This document shows, piece after piece, positions 8,225-17,676 of a stretch of DNA of 64,000 bases. Below the pieces are notes generated by a model. That model made no database searches. It saw nothing but the letters and a program-made list of their open reading frames with translations, and had not been told where the DNA came from. This DNA is from Phycisphaeraceae bacterium (lineage in GTDB: Bacteria; Planctomycetota; Phycisphaerae; Phycisphaerales; UBA1924): contig JAHBXH010000001.1 of NCBI GenBank assembly GCA_019636555.1, forward strand, positions 930,001 through 994,000. The letters are read 5' to 3'. The translations under genes were made by a program, and so were the position numbers. Each line of letters opens with the position of its first letter. Positions within the stretch are counted from its first letter, which is position 1.

Positions 8225-8794
8225 TCAAGCGGCGTCGACGCGCTTCAGGCCGAGCCATCGACCGATGCCGCTGCCACTCGACCGGCTGGCGTTGGTCGCA
8301 TAGCGCTGGAGCGCTTCTTTGACGGAGCCAGCGAGATAAAGCTGGCGGTGGAGTCCGGTCTCGCGCAGCAGGTTCTCGAGGCGAGGCGAAAGCGACATGA
8401 TGGCGAGCTTGCCGCCGAACTGCTCGCAGTGCTGCGATGCCGCGATCATCGCGTTGATCCACGCGCAGGAAAAGTCGGTGACCTGAGTCATGTCGAGCGC
8501 GAGCCTGCCGCCGGTGAGGCGCGCGAGCGCGACGAGTTCGGGGCCAAGCTGCGCGGCGTGCGCTTCGCGCAGGTGCGGCGTGACGAACGTGACCACGGTT
8601 GCGTAGGGCAATCGATCGACGACCATAAAGCGGTCGCGCGGGAATTGCCGAGACTGCGTGGTCGGCCCCGGCGACGACGCGCTGGCGCGGAGAGGCCGCT
8701 CATCGCCGGACGTCGCCTGACCCGGGGCCGATGATCGGTACCCCATGCGGTTTGCGCCGTCCAACAAAGCATCTGAATCCTCGAAAATGTCCAT
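8225..8794 (-). CDS. STAS-domain protein (anti-sigma-antagonist type)
   Basis: 189 residues from ATG 8794, which has a GGGGAGAG ribosome site 6 nt upstream; a longer frame to 8950 lacks such a site. Residues about 50-165 have the STAS pattern. A hydrophobic strand (YATVVTFVTPHL) leads to LVALARLTGGRLALDMTQVTDFSCAWINAMIAA, where the Asp-Phe-Ser-Cys segment sits at the usual phospho-Ser/Thr site. KLAIMSLSPRLENLLRETGL follows. Such proteins relay partner-switching signals with anti-sigma kinases, but no kinase is adjacent. Its own terminator follows. Confidence 0.75.
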   Translation of the reverse strand: MDIFEDSDALLDGANRMGYRSSAPGQATSGDERPLRASASSPGPTTQSRQFPRDRFMVVDRLPYATVVTFVTPHLREAHAAQLGPELVALARLTGGRLALDMTQVTDFSCAWINAMIAASQHCEQFGGKLAIMSLSPRLENLLRETGLHRQLYLAGSVKEALQRYATNASRSSGSGIGRWLGLKRVDAA

Positions 8795-9203
8795 CCAATG
8801 CTCTCCCCCGCCGCGAGGCGAAAATCCGGACGGAGCGCGCGACGCCCCGAAATCGGGCAGAGCCGAGGGGTGTGGCGACCGTCCTGCCTCAAGGAAGTCA
8901 TTGAACGAGGCGTATTGCAAGCCTCGGAACCTGGCGCGGCGGCGAACCATGCGCGTCTGCTCCTTCTGTGCGGACTTTGAGGGGTCCGCGGGTGTTTTCG
9001 GTCGTGTGCGTTCGGCGAACCTTGCGGGTGCCGAAACGACTAGATACCCACGATCGGTGGAGCCGTCGCCCCCCGAGGAGAAAAATGAAGCGCGAACCGG
9101 CCATTGCTACGCTCTGCCGACCCGCACAATCTGGTTGGGAAGCGCGGGCAAGACTTTTCAGGGCTGGGGCGTGTGGGCCCGTCGAATAGGAGACGTTCGC
9201 TGC
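8795..9203. other. Intergenic region between STAS gene and ABC operon
   Basis: 409 bp without a convincing gene. A 34-codon frame (9085-9189, plus strand) has a good GAGGAG ribosome site. It ends 14 bp before the ABC ATPase start and shows no similarity I recognise. It could be a leader peptide or chance. Divergent promoters must lie here but no clear hexamer pair is seen. Confidence 0.4.
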
Positions 9204-10256
9204 ATGATCAGCATCCGGAACATCAGCAAACGCTTCGGCGCCGGAGCGAGATCGATTCTGGCCGTGGATGGCGTGAGCCTTGAAGTCGGGCCGGGTGAGG
9301 TACTCGGGTTTCTGGGCCCGAACGGGGCCGGGAAGTCCACGACGATGAAGATGGTGACCGGCTTTCTGACGCCGACGAGCGGATCAGCTCTCGTCTGCGG
9401 CAGGGATGTCGTCGAGGACCCGGTCGGCGTGAAGAGCGTGATCGGATACCTCCCTGAGGGGGCTCCGAACTACCCCGACATGACACCCGGCGCGTTTCTC
9501 GACTTCATCGCGCAGATCCGGGGGTTTTCGGGCGCGGAGAAACGTCGGCGCATCGGATCAGTGGTGGAGCGCGTGCATATCGGCGGCGTCATGAGGCAGG
9601 CGATCGAAACACTTTCGAAAGGATTCAAGCGGCGCGTGGGATTGGCGCAGGCAATGCTGCACGAGCCGCCGGTGCTGATCCTGGACGAACCGACCGACGG
9701 GCTCGATCCGAATCAGAAGCATGAAGTTCGGAATGTGATCCGCGACCTTGCGAATCGGGGCGACGCGAACTCGGGGAGAGCGGTCGTCCTCAGCACGCAC
9801 ATTCTCGAGGAAGTCGAGGCCGTGTGCACACGCGCCGTGATCATCGCGAAGGGCAAGGTGCTGGTCGATGGCACCCCGGCGCAATTGCGCGCGATGAGCA
9901 AGTATCACAATGCCGTTACGCTCACGCTCATCCCGCCTCTCTCCAGTGCCGGCGAGCCGCTCAACCTCGCGCAGGAACTGGGAGCCATGAAGTGGGTTGC
10001 CGACGTCGAGGATCAGGGTGTTCGGCATGTCCCGGTTTCTGCCGCAGGACCGGGTGGGCCTCGCCAGACCTGCACGTTGGTGCCCAAGGGCGGCAGGCCG
10101 CTGCTCGCGGACGTCACGAGTCTTGCCAAGAGCAAGGGCTGGACGATCGAAACGATCGCGGTCGAAGGCGGTCGCTTGGACGACGTCTTCCGCGATCTGA
10201 CGACACGCGACGGTGCTCGAACACGCGAGTCCGTTCAGGCCGGAGGTGCGGCATGA
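9204..10256 (+). CDS. ABC transporter ATP-binding protein (GldA-like)
   Basis: 350 residues from ATG 9204 with AGGAG upstream. Walker A is GPNGAGKS (residues 38-45), the signature is LSKGFKRRVGLAQAM and Walker B is LILDEPTDGLDP with the H-loop STHILEE. The C-terminal regulatory part is typical of ABC-2 exporters of the gliding-motility/GldA group. It is the first gene of a four-gene operon and overlaps the permease by ATGA. The substrate is unknown. In planctomycetes this gene set is common and is not proof of gliding. Confidence 0.92.
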   Translation: MISIRNISKRFGAGARSILAVDGVSLEVGPGEVLGFLGPNGAGKSTTMKMVTGFLTPTSGSALVCGRDVVEDPVGVKSVIGYLPEGAPNYPDMTPGAFLDFIAQIRGFSGAEKRRRIGSVVERVHIGGVMRQAIETLSKGFKRRVGLAQAMLHEPPVLILDEPTDGLDPNQKHEVRNVIRDLANRGDANSGRAVVLSTHILEEVEAVCTRAVIIAKGKVLVDGTPAQLRAMSKYHNAVTLTLIPPLSSAGEPLNLAQELGAMKWVADVEDQGVRHVPVSAAGPGGPRQTCTLVPKGGRPLLADVTSLAKSKGWTIETIAVEGGRLDDVFRDLTTRDGARTRESVQAGGAA

Positions 10257-10990
10257 TGAAGGGGCTGCTCCCGGTTTTCCGGCGCGAACTGTCCGGCTAT
10301 TTCACGACGCCGGTGGCGCTCGTGTTTATCGTGATTTTCCTGTTCTTGTCCGGCGTGTTCACGTTCCAGCTCGGAAAGTTCTTTGAGCGCGGGCAGGCCG
10401 ATCTCGTCGTGTTCTTCAATTTTCATCCGTGGCTCTACCTGTTCCTGATTCCAGCGGTGTCGATGCGGCTGTGGGCCGAGGAACGCAAGACCGGCACGAT
10501 CGAGCTGCTGCTCACGCTGCCGATCTCGCTCTCGGCGGCGGTGGTGGGGAAGTTTCTCGCCGCATGGGCTTTCGCCGGTCTCGCGCTCGCCCTTACTTTT
10601 CCGCTGTGGATCACGACCAACTATCTGGGCAATCCGGACAACGGTGTGATTTTCGCGGGGTATGTGGGGAGCTTTTTGATGGCGGGCGCATTCCTGGCGA
10701 TCGGCTCGTGCATCAGCGCGACCACCAAGAGCCAGGTGATCGCGTTCATCGTGTCGGTGGTGATCTGCCTGCTTTTCATGCTTGCGGGTTTGAAGGATGT
10801 TCAGGCGTTTGTGAGCGGCTGGCTCCCCTTGAGCGCCGTTCAGGTGCTGGGCGGTTTCAGTTTCTTGTCGCGGTTTGACGCGATCTCGAGGGGCGTGCTC
10901 GACCTGCGCGACTTGATCTTCTTCGGATCGGTCATCATCGTGTTCGTGGCGGCGACCGGCGTCGTGGTCAATATGAAGAAGGCGGAGTGA
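10253..10990 (+). CDS. ABC-2 type permease (GldF-like)
   Basis: 245 residues with about six hydrophobic segments: residues about 15-40, 58-75, 100-125, 135-160, 170-195 and 215-240. The segment RLWAEERKTGTIELLLTLPIS is characteristic of ABC-2 permeases of the GldF group. The start ATG 10253 overlaps the stop of the ATPase gene, implying translational coupling. It forms the membrane channel for that ATPase. Confidence 0.9.
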   Translation: MMKGLLPVFRRELSGYFTTPVALVFIVIFLFLSGVFTFQLGKFFERGQADLVVFFNFHPWLYLFLIPAVSMRLWAEERKTGTIELLLTLPISLSAAVVGKFLAAWAFAGLALALTFPLWITTNYLGNPDNGVIFAGYVGSFLMAGAFLAIGSCISATTKSQVIAFIVSVVICLLFMLAGLKDVQAFVSGWLPLSAVQVLGGFSFLSRFDAISRGVLDLRDLIFFGSVIIVFVAATGVVVNMKKAE

Positions 10991-11048
10991 GCAAAGTGTC
11001 GGATATCGAGTTTGGGAAGTCGGGTATTGAGTTGCAGGGTCGATTTCT

Positions 11049-12983
11049 ATGAATGCACGCATTGCCGGAATTGCCTCACTCGTACTCCTTGCGATTCTGC
11101 TCGTGGCGGTGAACGTTTTGGCCGGCGCGGCGCTGCGTTCCGTGAGGCTCGATCTGACCGATGGCGGGCTCTACACCCTGACGCAAGGATCAAAGAACAT
11201 CGCGAAGAGCCCGGCAGAGCCGGTCACGCTCACGTTCTACTACTCCGCGAAAGCGGCGCAGGGCGTGCCGCAGATCGAGGGAATCGCGGGGCGCATCGGC
11301 GAGATGCTGGAAGAGTTCGCGCGCGATTCGGACGGAAAAATCGTGGTTCAAAACGTGGACCCGGAGGCATTCAGCGAAGACGAGGATCGCGCCGTGCAGG
11401 CGGGGCTCACCGGTCTGCCTTCTCCTTCGGGCGAATCGATCTATCTCGGTCTGGTCGGCACGAACACGATCGGCGGGCGGGAAGTCATTCCTCTCTTTGA
11501 TATCACGAACGAGCGGTTTCTCGAGTATGACGTCGCGAAGCTTGTGCAGGTGCTCTCGATGTCGAAGAAGCCGGTGGTTTCGATCGTCAGCAGCCTCGAT
11601 CTTGCGGGCGGCTTCACCATCGATCCGCGCACGCAGCAGCCGATGCGAAAACCCGGCTGGGCGGTCATGCAGGAACTCAAGCAGCTCTACGACGTCAAGA
11701 CGCTGCAGGCGGACAACCTCGTCATTCCGGCGGAAACCTCGGTGCTGTTGATCGTCCACCCCAAGAACTTCAATCTCAAAGCACAATTCGCGATCGATCA
11801 GTTCGTGCTCAAGGGCGGCAAGGCGATTATCTTCGTCGATCCCTTGTGTATGGCCGACGAAGCGGCGGCGCAGCAAAGAATGCAGCCGGGCGGAGTCGAC
11901 CTTTCTTCAAACCTCGAAAATCTTTTCAATGCCTGGGGCGTCGGTTATGACCCCAAGTTGATCGCGGCCGATGCGACGCTCGGCACGCGACTGACTGCGG
12001 GTCAGGGTGGGCGCCAGCAGCAGATTGTCTTTCCCCCTTGGATCACGGTCGATCAGCGCGGATTCAACAAGTCCGACCCCGTCTCGGGCAAATTGACGTC
12101 GGTGAACTTCGCGATGGCCGGTGCGCTCACCCACAAACCTCCGGCCGATCCGACCAACAAAGGCGGCGAACTGACGCCGATCATCGAAACAACCGACAAT
12201 TCGATGCTGCTCCAGGCCGCGGCCATGCTGTCGCTCACCGATCCGGCGAGTGTGCTGGCTGATTTTAAGTCGAGCGGGCAGAAACTGACCCTCGGCGCGC
12301 GCCTGACCGGGAATCTCAAGACCGCTTTTCCGCAGGGGGATCCGGCCGCCTCGAATGCTGATGAGTCGAAACAGGGTCCGGAAGAGCCGGTGGTGGCGGA
12401 CAGTCTCAAAGAGTCGGCGAAGCCGGCGAACTTGCTCATCATCGCCGACGTCGATGTGCTGTCGGACCGGTTGTGGATCCAGCAGACCGCCTTCGGCGCG
12501 ATGAAAGTCGCGGACAACGTCGCCATGCTCACCACGGCGATCGATTCGTACATCGGGAGCGGCGACTTGCTCGGTGTCCGTGCGCGGGGTGAATACACGC
12601 GGCCCTTTACGCGCGTGGAAGAAATCAAGCGCGGCGCCGAGCAGAGACTTCGCGCCGAAGCCGAGCAACTCAAGCAGAAAGCGGAGGCGGCCCAGCAACG
12701 CATTCTCGAAATCGAGCGCACGCGGCCGGATCAGTCCGACCAGGGCGTGATCTTGCTGACCGATGCGCAGCAGAAAGAACTCGAGAAACTCCGCGCCGAG
12801 CGGCTCGAGACTCGAAAGCAACTCAGGAAAGTTCAGTTCGATTTGGGTCAGGATGTGCAGAAACTGGGCGAGCGGGTGAAACTGATCAATATCGGGTTGG
12901 TCCCTGTCGTGGTCATGCTGATCGCCGTGCTCTGGGCCGCGTTCCGGGCCATCGGAAGAAAATCGGCACGCACCAGCGCGTAA
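11049..12983 (+). CDS. GldG-family ABC auxiliary protein
   Basis: 644 residues. An N-terminal membrane anchor (about 8-30) precedes a large extracytoplasmic region. VRLDLTDGGLYTLTQGSKNI, IGEMLEEFARDSDGKIVVQNVDPEA and FVLKGGKAIIFVDPL are typical of the GldG/ABC-auxiliary family. A coiled coil follows (about 520-605), and a C-terminal membrane helix (612-635) ends in a basic tail. It lies 58 bp after the permease and probably couples the transporter to an envelope substrate or partner. Confidence 0.88.
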   Translation: MNARIAGIASLVLLAILLVAVNVLAGAALRSVRLDLTDGGLYTLTQGSKNIAKSPAEPVTLTFYYSAKAAQGVPQIEGIAGRIGEMLEEFARDSDGKIVVQNVDPEAFSEDEDRAVQAGLTGLPSPSGESIYLGLVGTNTIGGREVIPLFDITNERFLEYDVAKLVQVLSMSKKPVVSIVSSLDLAGGFTIDPRTQQPMRKPGWAVMQELKQLYDVKTLQADNLVIPAETSVLLIVHPKNFNLKAQFAIDQFVLKGGKAIIFVDPLCMADEAAAQQRMQPGGVDLSSNLENLFNAWGVGYDPKLIAADATLGTRLTAGQGGRQQQIVFPPWITVDQRGFNKSDPVSGKLTSVNFAMAGALTHKPPADPTNKGGELTPIIETTDNSMLLQAAAMLSLTDPASVLADFKSSGQKLTLGARLTGNLKTAFPQGDPAASNADESKQGPEEPVVADSLKESAKPANLLIIADVDVLSDRLWIQQTAFGAMKVADNVAMLTTAIDSYIGSGDLLGVRARGEYTRPFTRVEEIKRGAEQRLRAEAEQLKQKAEAAQQRILEIERTRPDQSDQGVILLTDAQQKELEKLRAERLETRKQLRKVQFDLGQDVQKLGERVKLINIGLVPVVVMLIAVLWAAFRAIGRKSARTSA

Positions 12984-13006
12984 CAGGCGCGGAAGAGGTT
13001 GGAATC

Positions 13007-14329
13007 ATGAGCGGAACCAAATTGCGAAATCTCGCGATCGCGACGGCGATTATCGTGGGCGGCGCCTTCTTTGCCGTGAAGGGGCGTCGCGGCAATTCCC
13101 AAATCCCGGTGCCGGGCGCCGCGATCCCGGGGCTCAAGGAAAAGATCAACGACGTCGCTTCGGTGACCATCCTGAAGAATTCGGGCAGCGTCACACTCGC
13201 TCGAACCGGCAGCGGCGAGAACGCGGCGTGGACTGTCGTCGCCAAAGACGGATTCCCCGCGGACATCGAGCGGTTGCGCTCGACGCTGCTTCAGCTCGGC
13301 AATCTCGAACTCTCGGTACCACAGACCTCCAACGCCGAGTTCTATCCGAAGCTGGGCGTTCAGGAAGTCGCGGTTCTTCCGAAAGATGCCGGCGATGCCG
13401 CAAAAAAAGCAGCGGCGCCCGGGGCGCTCGTCGAACTCAAGGACTCCGCGGGAAGAGCGATCGGCTCGCTGATCATCGGCAATGCCGCGGACATCGGAAA
13501 CGCCACGCTCGAGCGCCCGATGGAAACAGGACAGTTTGTCCGCCGCCCCGGTTCGACGCAGTCGTGGCTGACGCGCGGAACGGTCTACGTCGATTCCGAG
13601 CCGATGAACTGGGTCGACAAGAAAATCGTGAACGTTCCGCGCGAGCGGATCAAGGGTGCGACAATCCGGCGCGTCGCCGGAACGGGTCCTTCGTCTCCGG
13701 ATGGACACGCCGAACCGGATCTCTCTCTTTCGCGCCCCGACAGGGACGCGGCGGCTTTCACTGCCGCGGGGATGCCGCCAGACGCGCAACTGAAGCCCAG
13801 CGAAGCCGTCGATCAGCCGGTGCAGGCGATTTCATTTCTGTCAATGGAGGATGTCATGAAGGACCCCGGTGGCGTGATCGGCAATCCCGATCCCGCCGCG
13901 ACCGGTCCGAACGCGGCGCATCCGGTGGTCGCACAATTCGAGACATTCGACGGGCTGGTCGTGACCGTCAAGACCGGATTTCGCGACGGCAAATGGTGGG
14001 CGCATGTCGAGGCGGAAGCGGCGGCAGACGCGTTACCTTCCGAGTCCAAGAGCGCGGCGGAAGTCGACAAGTCGGCCGAAGAAAAGAAGGTGGACGCCGC
14101 GAAGCAAGCCGCGGAGATCAACAAGCGCACCTCGGGCTGGCTCTTCGCGATCTCCCAATACGACGCGAAGCGGCTCAGCGCGCGGCTCGATGAAATGATC
14201 GCGCCGCCTCAGGTTGAAGAGAAGCCTCCTTCGGTCGGCCCATCGGCCGAACCACCATCACCGGATCGCGGAACACCGTTGCCGCCAAAGCCGTCCGCAC
14301 CGGAGTTCCCCGCGCCGAACCCGAAGTAG
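13007..14329 (+). CDS. DUF4340-type envelope protein, last gene of the ABC operon
   Basis: 440 residues. It has one N-terminal membrane helix (about 8-25), then the repeating pattern of DUF4340 proteins: VASVTILKNSGSVTLAR, WTVVAKDGFPADIERLR and LLQLGNLELSV. The middle is low-complexity, and the C-terminus is rich in Pro, Ser and Lys and probably disordered. It is the usual partner of GldG-like genes in such operons. The biochemical role is unknown; it lies 23 bp after the GldG gene. Confidence 0.82.
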   Translation: MSGTKLRNLAIATAIIVGGAFFAVKGRRGNSQIPVPGAAIPGLKEKINDVASVTILKNSGSVTLARTGSGENAAWTVVAKDGFPADIERLRSTLLQLGNLELSVPQTSNAEFYPKLGVQEVAVLPKDAGDAAKKAAAPGALVELKDSAGRAIGSLIIGNAADIGNATLERPMETGQFVRRPGSTQSWLTRGTVYVDSEPMNWVDKKIVNVPRERIKGATIRRVAGTGPSSPDGHAEPDLSLSRPDRDAAAFTAAGMPPDAQLKPSEAVDQPVQAISFLSMEDVMKDPGGVIGNPDPAATGPNAAHPVVAQFETFDGLVVTVKTGFRDGKWWAHVEAEAAADALPSESKSAAEVDKSAEEKKVDAAKQAAEINKRTSGWLFAISQYDAKRLSARLDEMIAPPQVEEKPPSVGPSAEPPSPDRGTPLPPKPSAPEFPAPNPK

Positions 14330-14392
14330 ACAGCGTCGGCTGCGCGCCGGCGGAATCGCGAAATAATCAAAGACCGCGCCGTATCGCCGGAA

Positions 14393-14782
14393 TCAGGCCT
14401 CGATCTTGGCGCCGCTGAAGCGGGGCTTCGAGACAACCACGCTGCCGATGGCGGGGCCGGACGACGATGCAACCGGCGCCGGCTTGGATCGGGTAGCTGG
14501 TTCCTCGAGGCTCTCGCGCATCAGACGCCCGATCTTGAACTTGACGGTGCGCTTGGCCGGAACCTCGACCTTTTCGAGAGTCTTCGGGTTTTGTGCCGAG
14601 CGCGCAGCGCGGTTCTTCACTTCGAACACCCCGAAGTCTCGAAATTCAAGACGGTTACCGCGCTGAAGCTCGTTGATGACCTGATCAAGAAACTCCTGCA
14701 CGACCAGTTTCACGGTCGGCCTTTTGACTTTGGCTCGGGTGGAGATGTAATCGATCAAATCTTTCTTGGTGATCGTTCGCAT
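14393..14782 (-). CDS. HU/IHF-family DNA-binding protein
   Basis: 129 residues from ATG 14782 (MRTITKKDLIDYIS), the normal family start. A longer frame to 14830 adds residues without family similarity. Helices and beta-arm are recognisable: VKLVVQEFLDQVINEL, RLEFRDFGVFEVKNRAARSA and the arm end QNPKTLEKVEVPAKRTVKFK. A C-terminal extension of about 35 residues, rich in Ser, Pro and Lys, is beyond the usual 90. It bends and compacts DNA. Convergent with the DUF4340 gene. Confidence 0.93.
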   Translation of the reverse strand: MRTITKKDLIDYISTRAKVKRPTVKLVVQEFLDQVINELQRGNRLEFRDFGVFEVKNRAARSAQNPKTLEKVEVPAKRTVKFKIGRLMRESLEEPATRSKPAPVASSSGPAIGSVVVSKPRFSGAKIEA

Positions 14783-15175
14783 GGCACTTTGTTCCCGCGA
14801 ATGCTCTCGAACGTCTGACTCGCGTGGCATCGTTGCCGCGCTGTTGCTCTACGTCCAACCCGCGTCGAGAAGTTTTCCCCGAGTCGGCGCGTGGTTGGGC
14901 GCGCCGGCGCGGCAAATGCACCGACTCCGTTCAAAGCTCGAGCAGAACCGATTGTGAAGATGAGAACCGCGACCCCATGGCTCTTCCTCCAGAAGCAGCC
15001 CATGCGGAATGTAGGAATGCAAACTGCATGACGTGCCCCTGCGCAACAGTATCCGCGATCAGTCGAGTGACGTCAAGCGAGATTCACATATGGAACACGC
15101 GAGCGTGAATGTTTTTTGTCTCCACAGAAATGTGGAAAAACGCGTTCCCCGCCTTGACAAATGGGTGTCCACCGA
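14783..15175. other. Intergenic region upstream of the HU gene
   Basis: 393 bp between the HU start and the stop of the next minus-strand gene. No gene is supported. An isolated TTGACA at 15154-15159 has no partner -10 box. A short CCACA/TGTGG hairpin at about 15122-15133 lacks a T-tract. Confidence 0.4.
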
Positions 15176-16054
15176 TCAGAACCGGATCACGGCGCCGAAG
15201 AAAAGCCCTGCGAGGCCGCCGTTGTAGTAAAACTGCTGGGAGCCTTCGCCGTTGCGGAATTCATTGAACAAGTTGCGATAACCAAGCTGCACTCCCACAT
15301 TGGGAAGCGGGCGCCACATGAAACCGACGGTGATATCCCAGCTCCACGCGTAATTGCTGTTGCCGCCCGGCCAGCCTCCGACGCTCGTTTCGAGGTCGAT
15401 CGAAAACTGTTCGGCGATATCCATCGAGCCTTTAATGCCAACGATGGCTTGGCCGAAGAATTCGCTCTGACTCGAAGCGAGTGCACCCTGGGAAAAATCG
15501 AATTTCACGTCGTCCAGTCGAGCACCGCCGAAGACTTCGAGGCGCCCGAGAAACTGAACCGCGTCGTTCGGCTCCGCCTTGCGCTTCCAGAACTCATACC
15601 CCACGACCGGGACATATTCATTTTGCTCGAGTTTGGAGTAGACCTGGTTGCCCGGCGCGAACACGACCGAGCCGAGTTGTCCGGGCACGCTCATCGTTTG
15701 CAGCCGATTCTGCGAGAAGAAGAACGTGCCGAAGCTGAAACGCCAGTCTCCGGTGCGGAGGTGCAATTCGCCAGCAGGGGTTAGGCGCGGGTTGTCCAGA
15801 TGAAGATCGTTGATCTGAACGGTCGAAGCCCCGGCGGGCGCGCCCGCGATGCGCACTTTGCCGCTCGCGCCGGCATACCAAGCTGAGGGTTCGAATTGAA
15901 AGCGCCACTCCGGCTGCGAAGCACCGAGCGGCTGCGGCTTGTCTTCCTGCACGGGGGGTGGTGTCGCGGAAAGCGTTTCCTGATCCGGCTCCGCATTGCA
16001 GAGAGGGTGAAAGATCAGTGCGGCAAGCAAGAAGGCGATGACTGCGCTGCGCAT
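15176..16054 (-). CDS. Exported beta-barrel-like protein
   Basis: 292 residues with a clear signal peptide (residues 1-21, ending LCNA). The rest alternates polar and aromatic residues in strands about 10 long (WRFSFGTFFFSQNRL, WSWDITVGFMWRPL, VGVQLGYRNLF) and ends in GLFFGAVIRF. A terminal phenylalanine is a typical outer-membrane assembly signal. It is probably an outer-membrane barrel of unknown function. Divergent from tsaB. Confidence 0.72.
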   Translation of the reverse strand: MRSAVIAFLLAALIFHPLCNAEPDQETLSATPPPVQEDKPQPLGASQPEWRFQFEPSAWYAGASGKVRIAGAPAGASTVQINDLHLDNPRLTPAGELHLRTGDWRFSFGTFFFSQNRLQTMSVPGQLGSVVFAPGNQVYSKLEQNEYVPVVGYEFWKRKAEPNDAVQFLGRLEVFGGARLDDVKFDFSQGALASSQSEFFGQAIVGIKGSMDIAEQFSIDLETSVGGWPGGNSNYAWSWDITVGFMWRPLPNVGVQLGYRNLFNEFRNGEGSQQFYYNGGLAGLFFGAVIRF

Positions 16055-16139
16055 TCGCGGCTCCGGGTGCGTGGATCAAAGAACGGTCGAGCACAGCGTA
16101 GCCGATTCGGAGCTCAGTCCGGGGCCACTAGGCTTGCGG

Positions 16140-16880
16140 ATGGACGCCGCGGCGGACACGATTCTCAGTCTCTCCATCGAGTCGAGTAACCCCTCGGCTT
16201 TGGAAGATGGAGTGAATGGCCCGGGTGTAGCGCTCGCCAGGATACTTCGTACAGCGGGCCGCTTCGAAGTCTCGGGAACAATTCTGACCGAGCCGTTACG
16301 TCGAGAGACCGGGCGCGATGACGATCTCCTGCCGGCGATCGACCGGTTGTTTCGCAACGCAGGGGCTCGTCCCGAGCAACTCGGTCTGGTTTCGGTTTCA
16401 GCCGGGCCGGGCGGTTTTACCGCGCTTCGGGTTGCCGTCACAGCGGCAAAGATGCTTGCGTACTCCACTGATGCAATGTGCGCCAGCGTGCCGAGTGCGT
16501 GGGTCGCGGCACACATGGTGAAATCTTCCGGTCGATTCGCCGTGCTGCTTGCCGGCAAGAACGACAGCGCGTTTGCAACTCTGTTCGAAGCCGGCTGGGA
16601 GCGCAGACTTGGGGACCAAGCGCCCGCGACGAAGCTCGTTCGAGCGGAAGACGTGGCCGGCCTGAACGTCGGATTGATCGTCGCGGATAAGTATCTGCCT
16701 GAGGCGATTCGCGCAGCCGCCGCGGCGCTGCACATCCCGGTAGAACATCCTCGGTTTCGTGCAGCTTCGTGCCTGGAGTTGGGGTGCCTGATTGTTCCCG
16801 GAGGCCCGGAGTCATTGAACCCGATTTATCCCCGCGAACCGGAGGCCGTGACACAGTGGAAAGCCCGCAATCAGAAGTAG
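16140..16880 (+). CDS. tsaB: tRNA threonylcarbamoyladenosine biosynthesis protein TsaB
   Basis: 246 residues from ATG 16140 (MDAAADTILSLSIESS). It is a partner of TsaD in making t6A37 of ANN-decoding tRNAs. The family core SVSAGPGGFTALRVAVTAAKMLA is present, preceded by DDLLPAIDRLFRNAG and followed by VPSAWVAAHMV. The C-terminal half is divergent, as usual in TsaB, and ends in NPIYPREPEAV. The first strand reads LSIESS, where the canonical sequence is LDTS. An upstream extension to 16038 overlaps the divergent gene and has no family sequence. Confidence 0.88.
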   Translation: MDAAADTILSLSIESSNPSALEDGVNGPGVALARILRTAGRFEVSGTILTEPLRRETGRDDDLLPAIDRLFRNAGARPEQLGLVSVSAGPGGFTALRVAVTAAKMLAYSTDAMCASVPSAWVAAHMVKSSGRFAVLLAGKNDSAFATLFEAGWERRLGDQAPATKLVRAEDVAGLNVGLIVADKYLPEAIRAAAAALHIPVEHPRFRAASCLELGCLIVPGGPESLNPIYPREPEAVTQWKARNQK

Positions 16881-17015
16881 GTTGAGCGCAAAAAACGTGC
16901 CTGATCACCATCGCCCCCCGCATATCTCCACGAGATTGCCTGAAGTGACGTTCATCCGAGCCCGATGAGTCGGTTTGGGGACGTTGCTAGAGGCTCTCGA
17001 TCTCGGGAGGTCGTG

Positions 17016-17675
17016 ATGGATCTGTCCGATCATGCCGCCAACTCGGAATCGCAACCAGAGGCCTTGAGCGCCAAGCGCATTTTCACAACGGGCGAGGCCG
17101 CGGCGATCTGCAAGGTCAGCCAGCAGACCATCATCCGTTGCTTCGATGCGGGAAGGCTGACGGGATTTCGTGTTCCGGGGTCCAAGTTTCGGCGCATCCC
17201 TCGCGACGAACTGCTGCGGTTCATGAAAACAAGCGGCATTCCAACCGACGCGCTCGGGAATCCGTCCGGTGCGCACGACGAGCGCCGGCGCGTGCTCATC
17301 GTGGATGATGATGATGCATTCCTGCGGCTCGCCGAGCACGCGCTCTGTCGCGGCGGATTTGAAGTGCGCTGCGCCGCCACCGGATACGACGCCGGGCTGC
17401 TCACCGAAAGTTTCCGGCCGGACGCGATAGTGCTCGACCTCATGCTGCCCGACGTCAGCGGGAGCACCGTGTGCGCACGGGTGCGGGCACGCGAAGACCT
17501 TCGCAATTGCAGGATTCTCGGCGTGACGGCTTCGGCAAACGAAACGGACATCCGCGCGATGTCTGCCGCAGGGATCGACGCGATGCTTCTCAAGCCGTTC
17601 GAGCCCTCGGCCCTGCTGAAGAAGGTTCAGGACTTGTTCCAAGTGTCGACGGGGACTGTTCGCGCGGCGGCCTGA
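17016..17675 (+). CDS. Excisionase-type HTH fused to a response-regulator receiver
   Basis: 219 residues from ATG 17016 with GGGAGG just upstream. Residues 22-70 are a MerR/excisionase-like helix-turn-helix (FTTGEAAAICKVSQQTI, then GFRVPGSKFRRIPRDELLRFM). Residues 92-215 are a complete receiver: VLIVDDDD, phosphoacceptor Asp141 in IVLDLMLPD, T in GVTAS and K in LLKPFEP. The DNA-binding domain lies N-terminal to the receiver, the reverse of classical regulators. First gene of a three-gene signalling operon; the next gene starts 1 bp after its stop. Confidence 0.9.
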   Translation: MDLSDHAANSESQPEALSAKRIFTTGEAAAICKVSQQTIIRCFDAGRLTGFRVPGSKFRRIPRDELLRFMKTSGIPTDALGNPSGAHDERRRVLIVDDDDAFLRLAEHALCRGGFEVRCAATGYDAGLLTESFRPDAIVLDLMLPDVSGSTVCARVRAREDLRNCRILGVTASANETDIRAMSAAGIDAMLLKPFEPSALLKKVQDLFQVSTGTVRAAA

Positions 17676-17676
17676 G

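Noticed and set aside
9085..9189. 34-codon gene with a good ribosome site before the ABC operon
   Set aside because: No recognisable sequence and too short to judge; mentioned only in the intergenic entry.
15154..15159. TTGACA as a plus-strand promoter
   Set aside because: No -10 box at proper spacing and it points into the end of a minus-strand gene.
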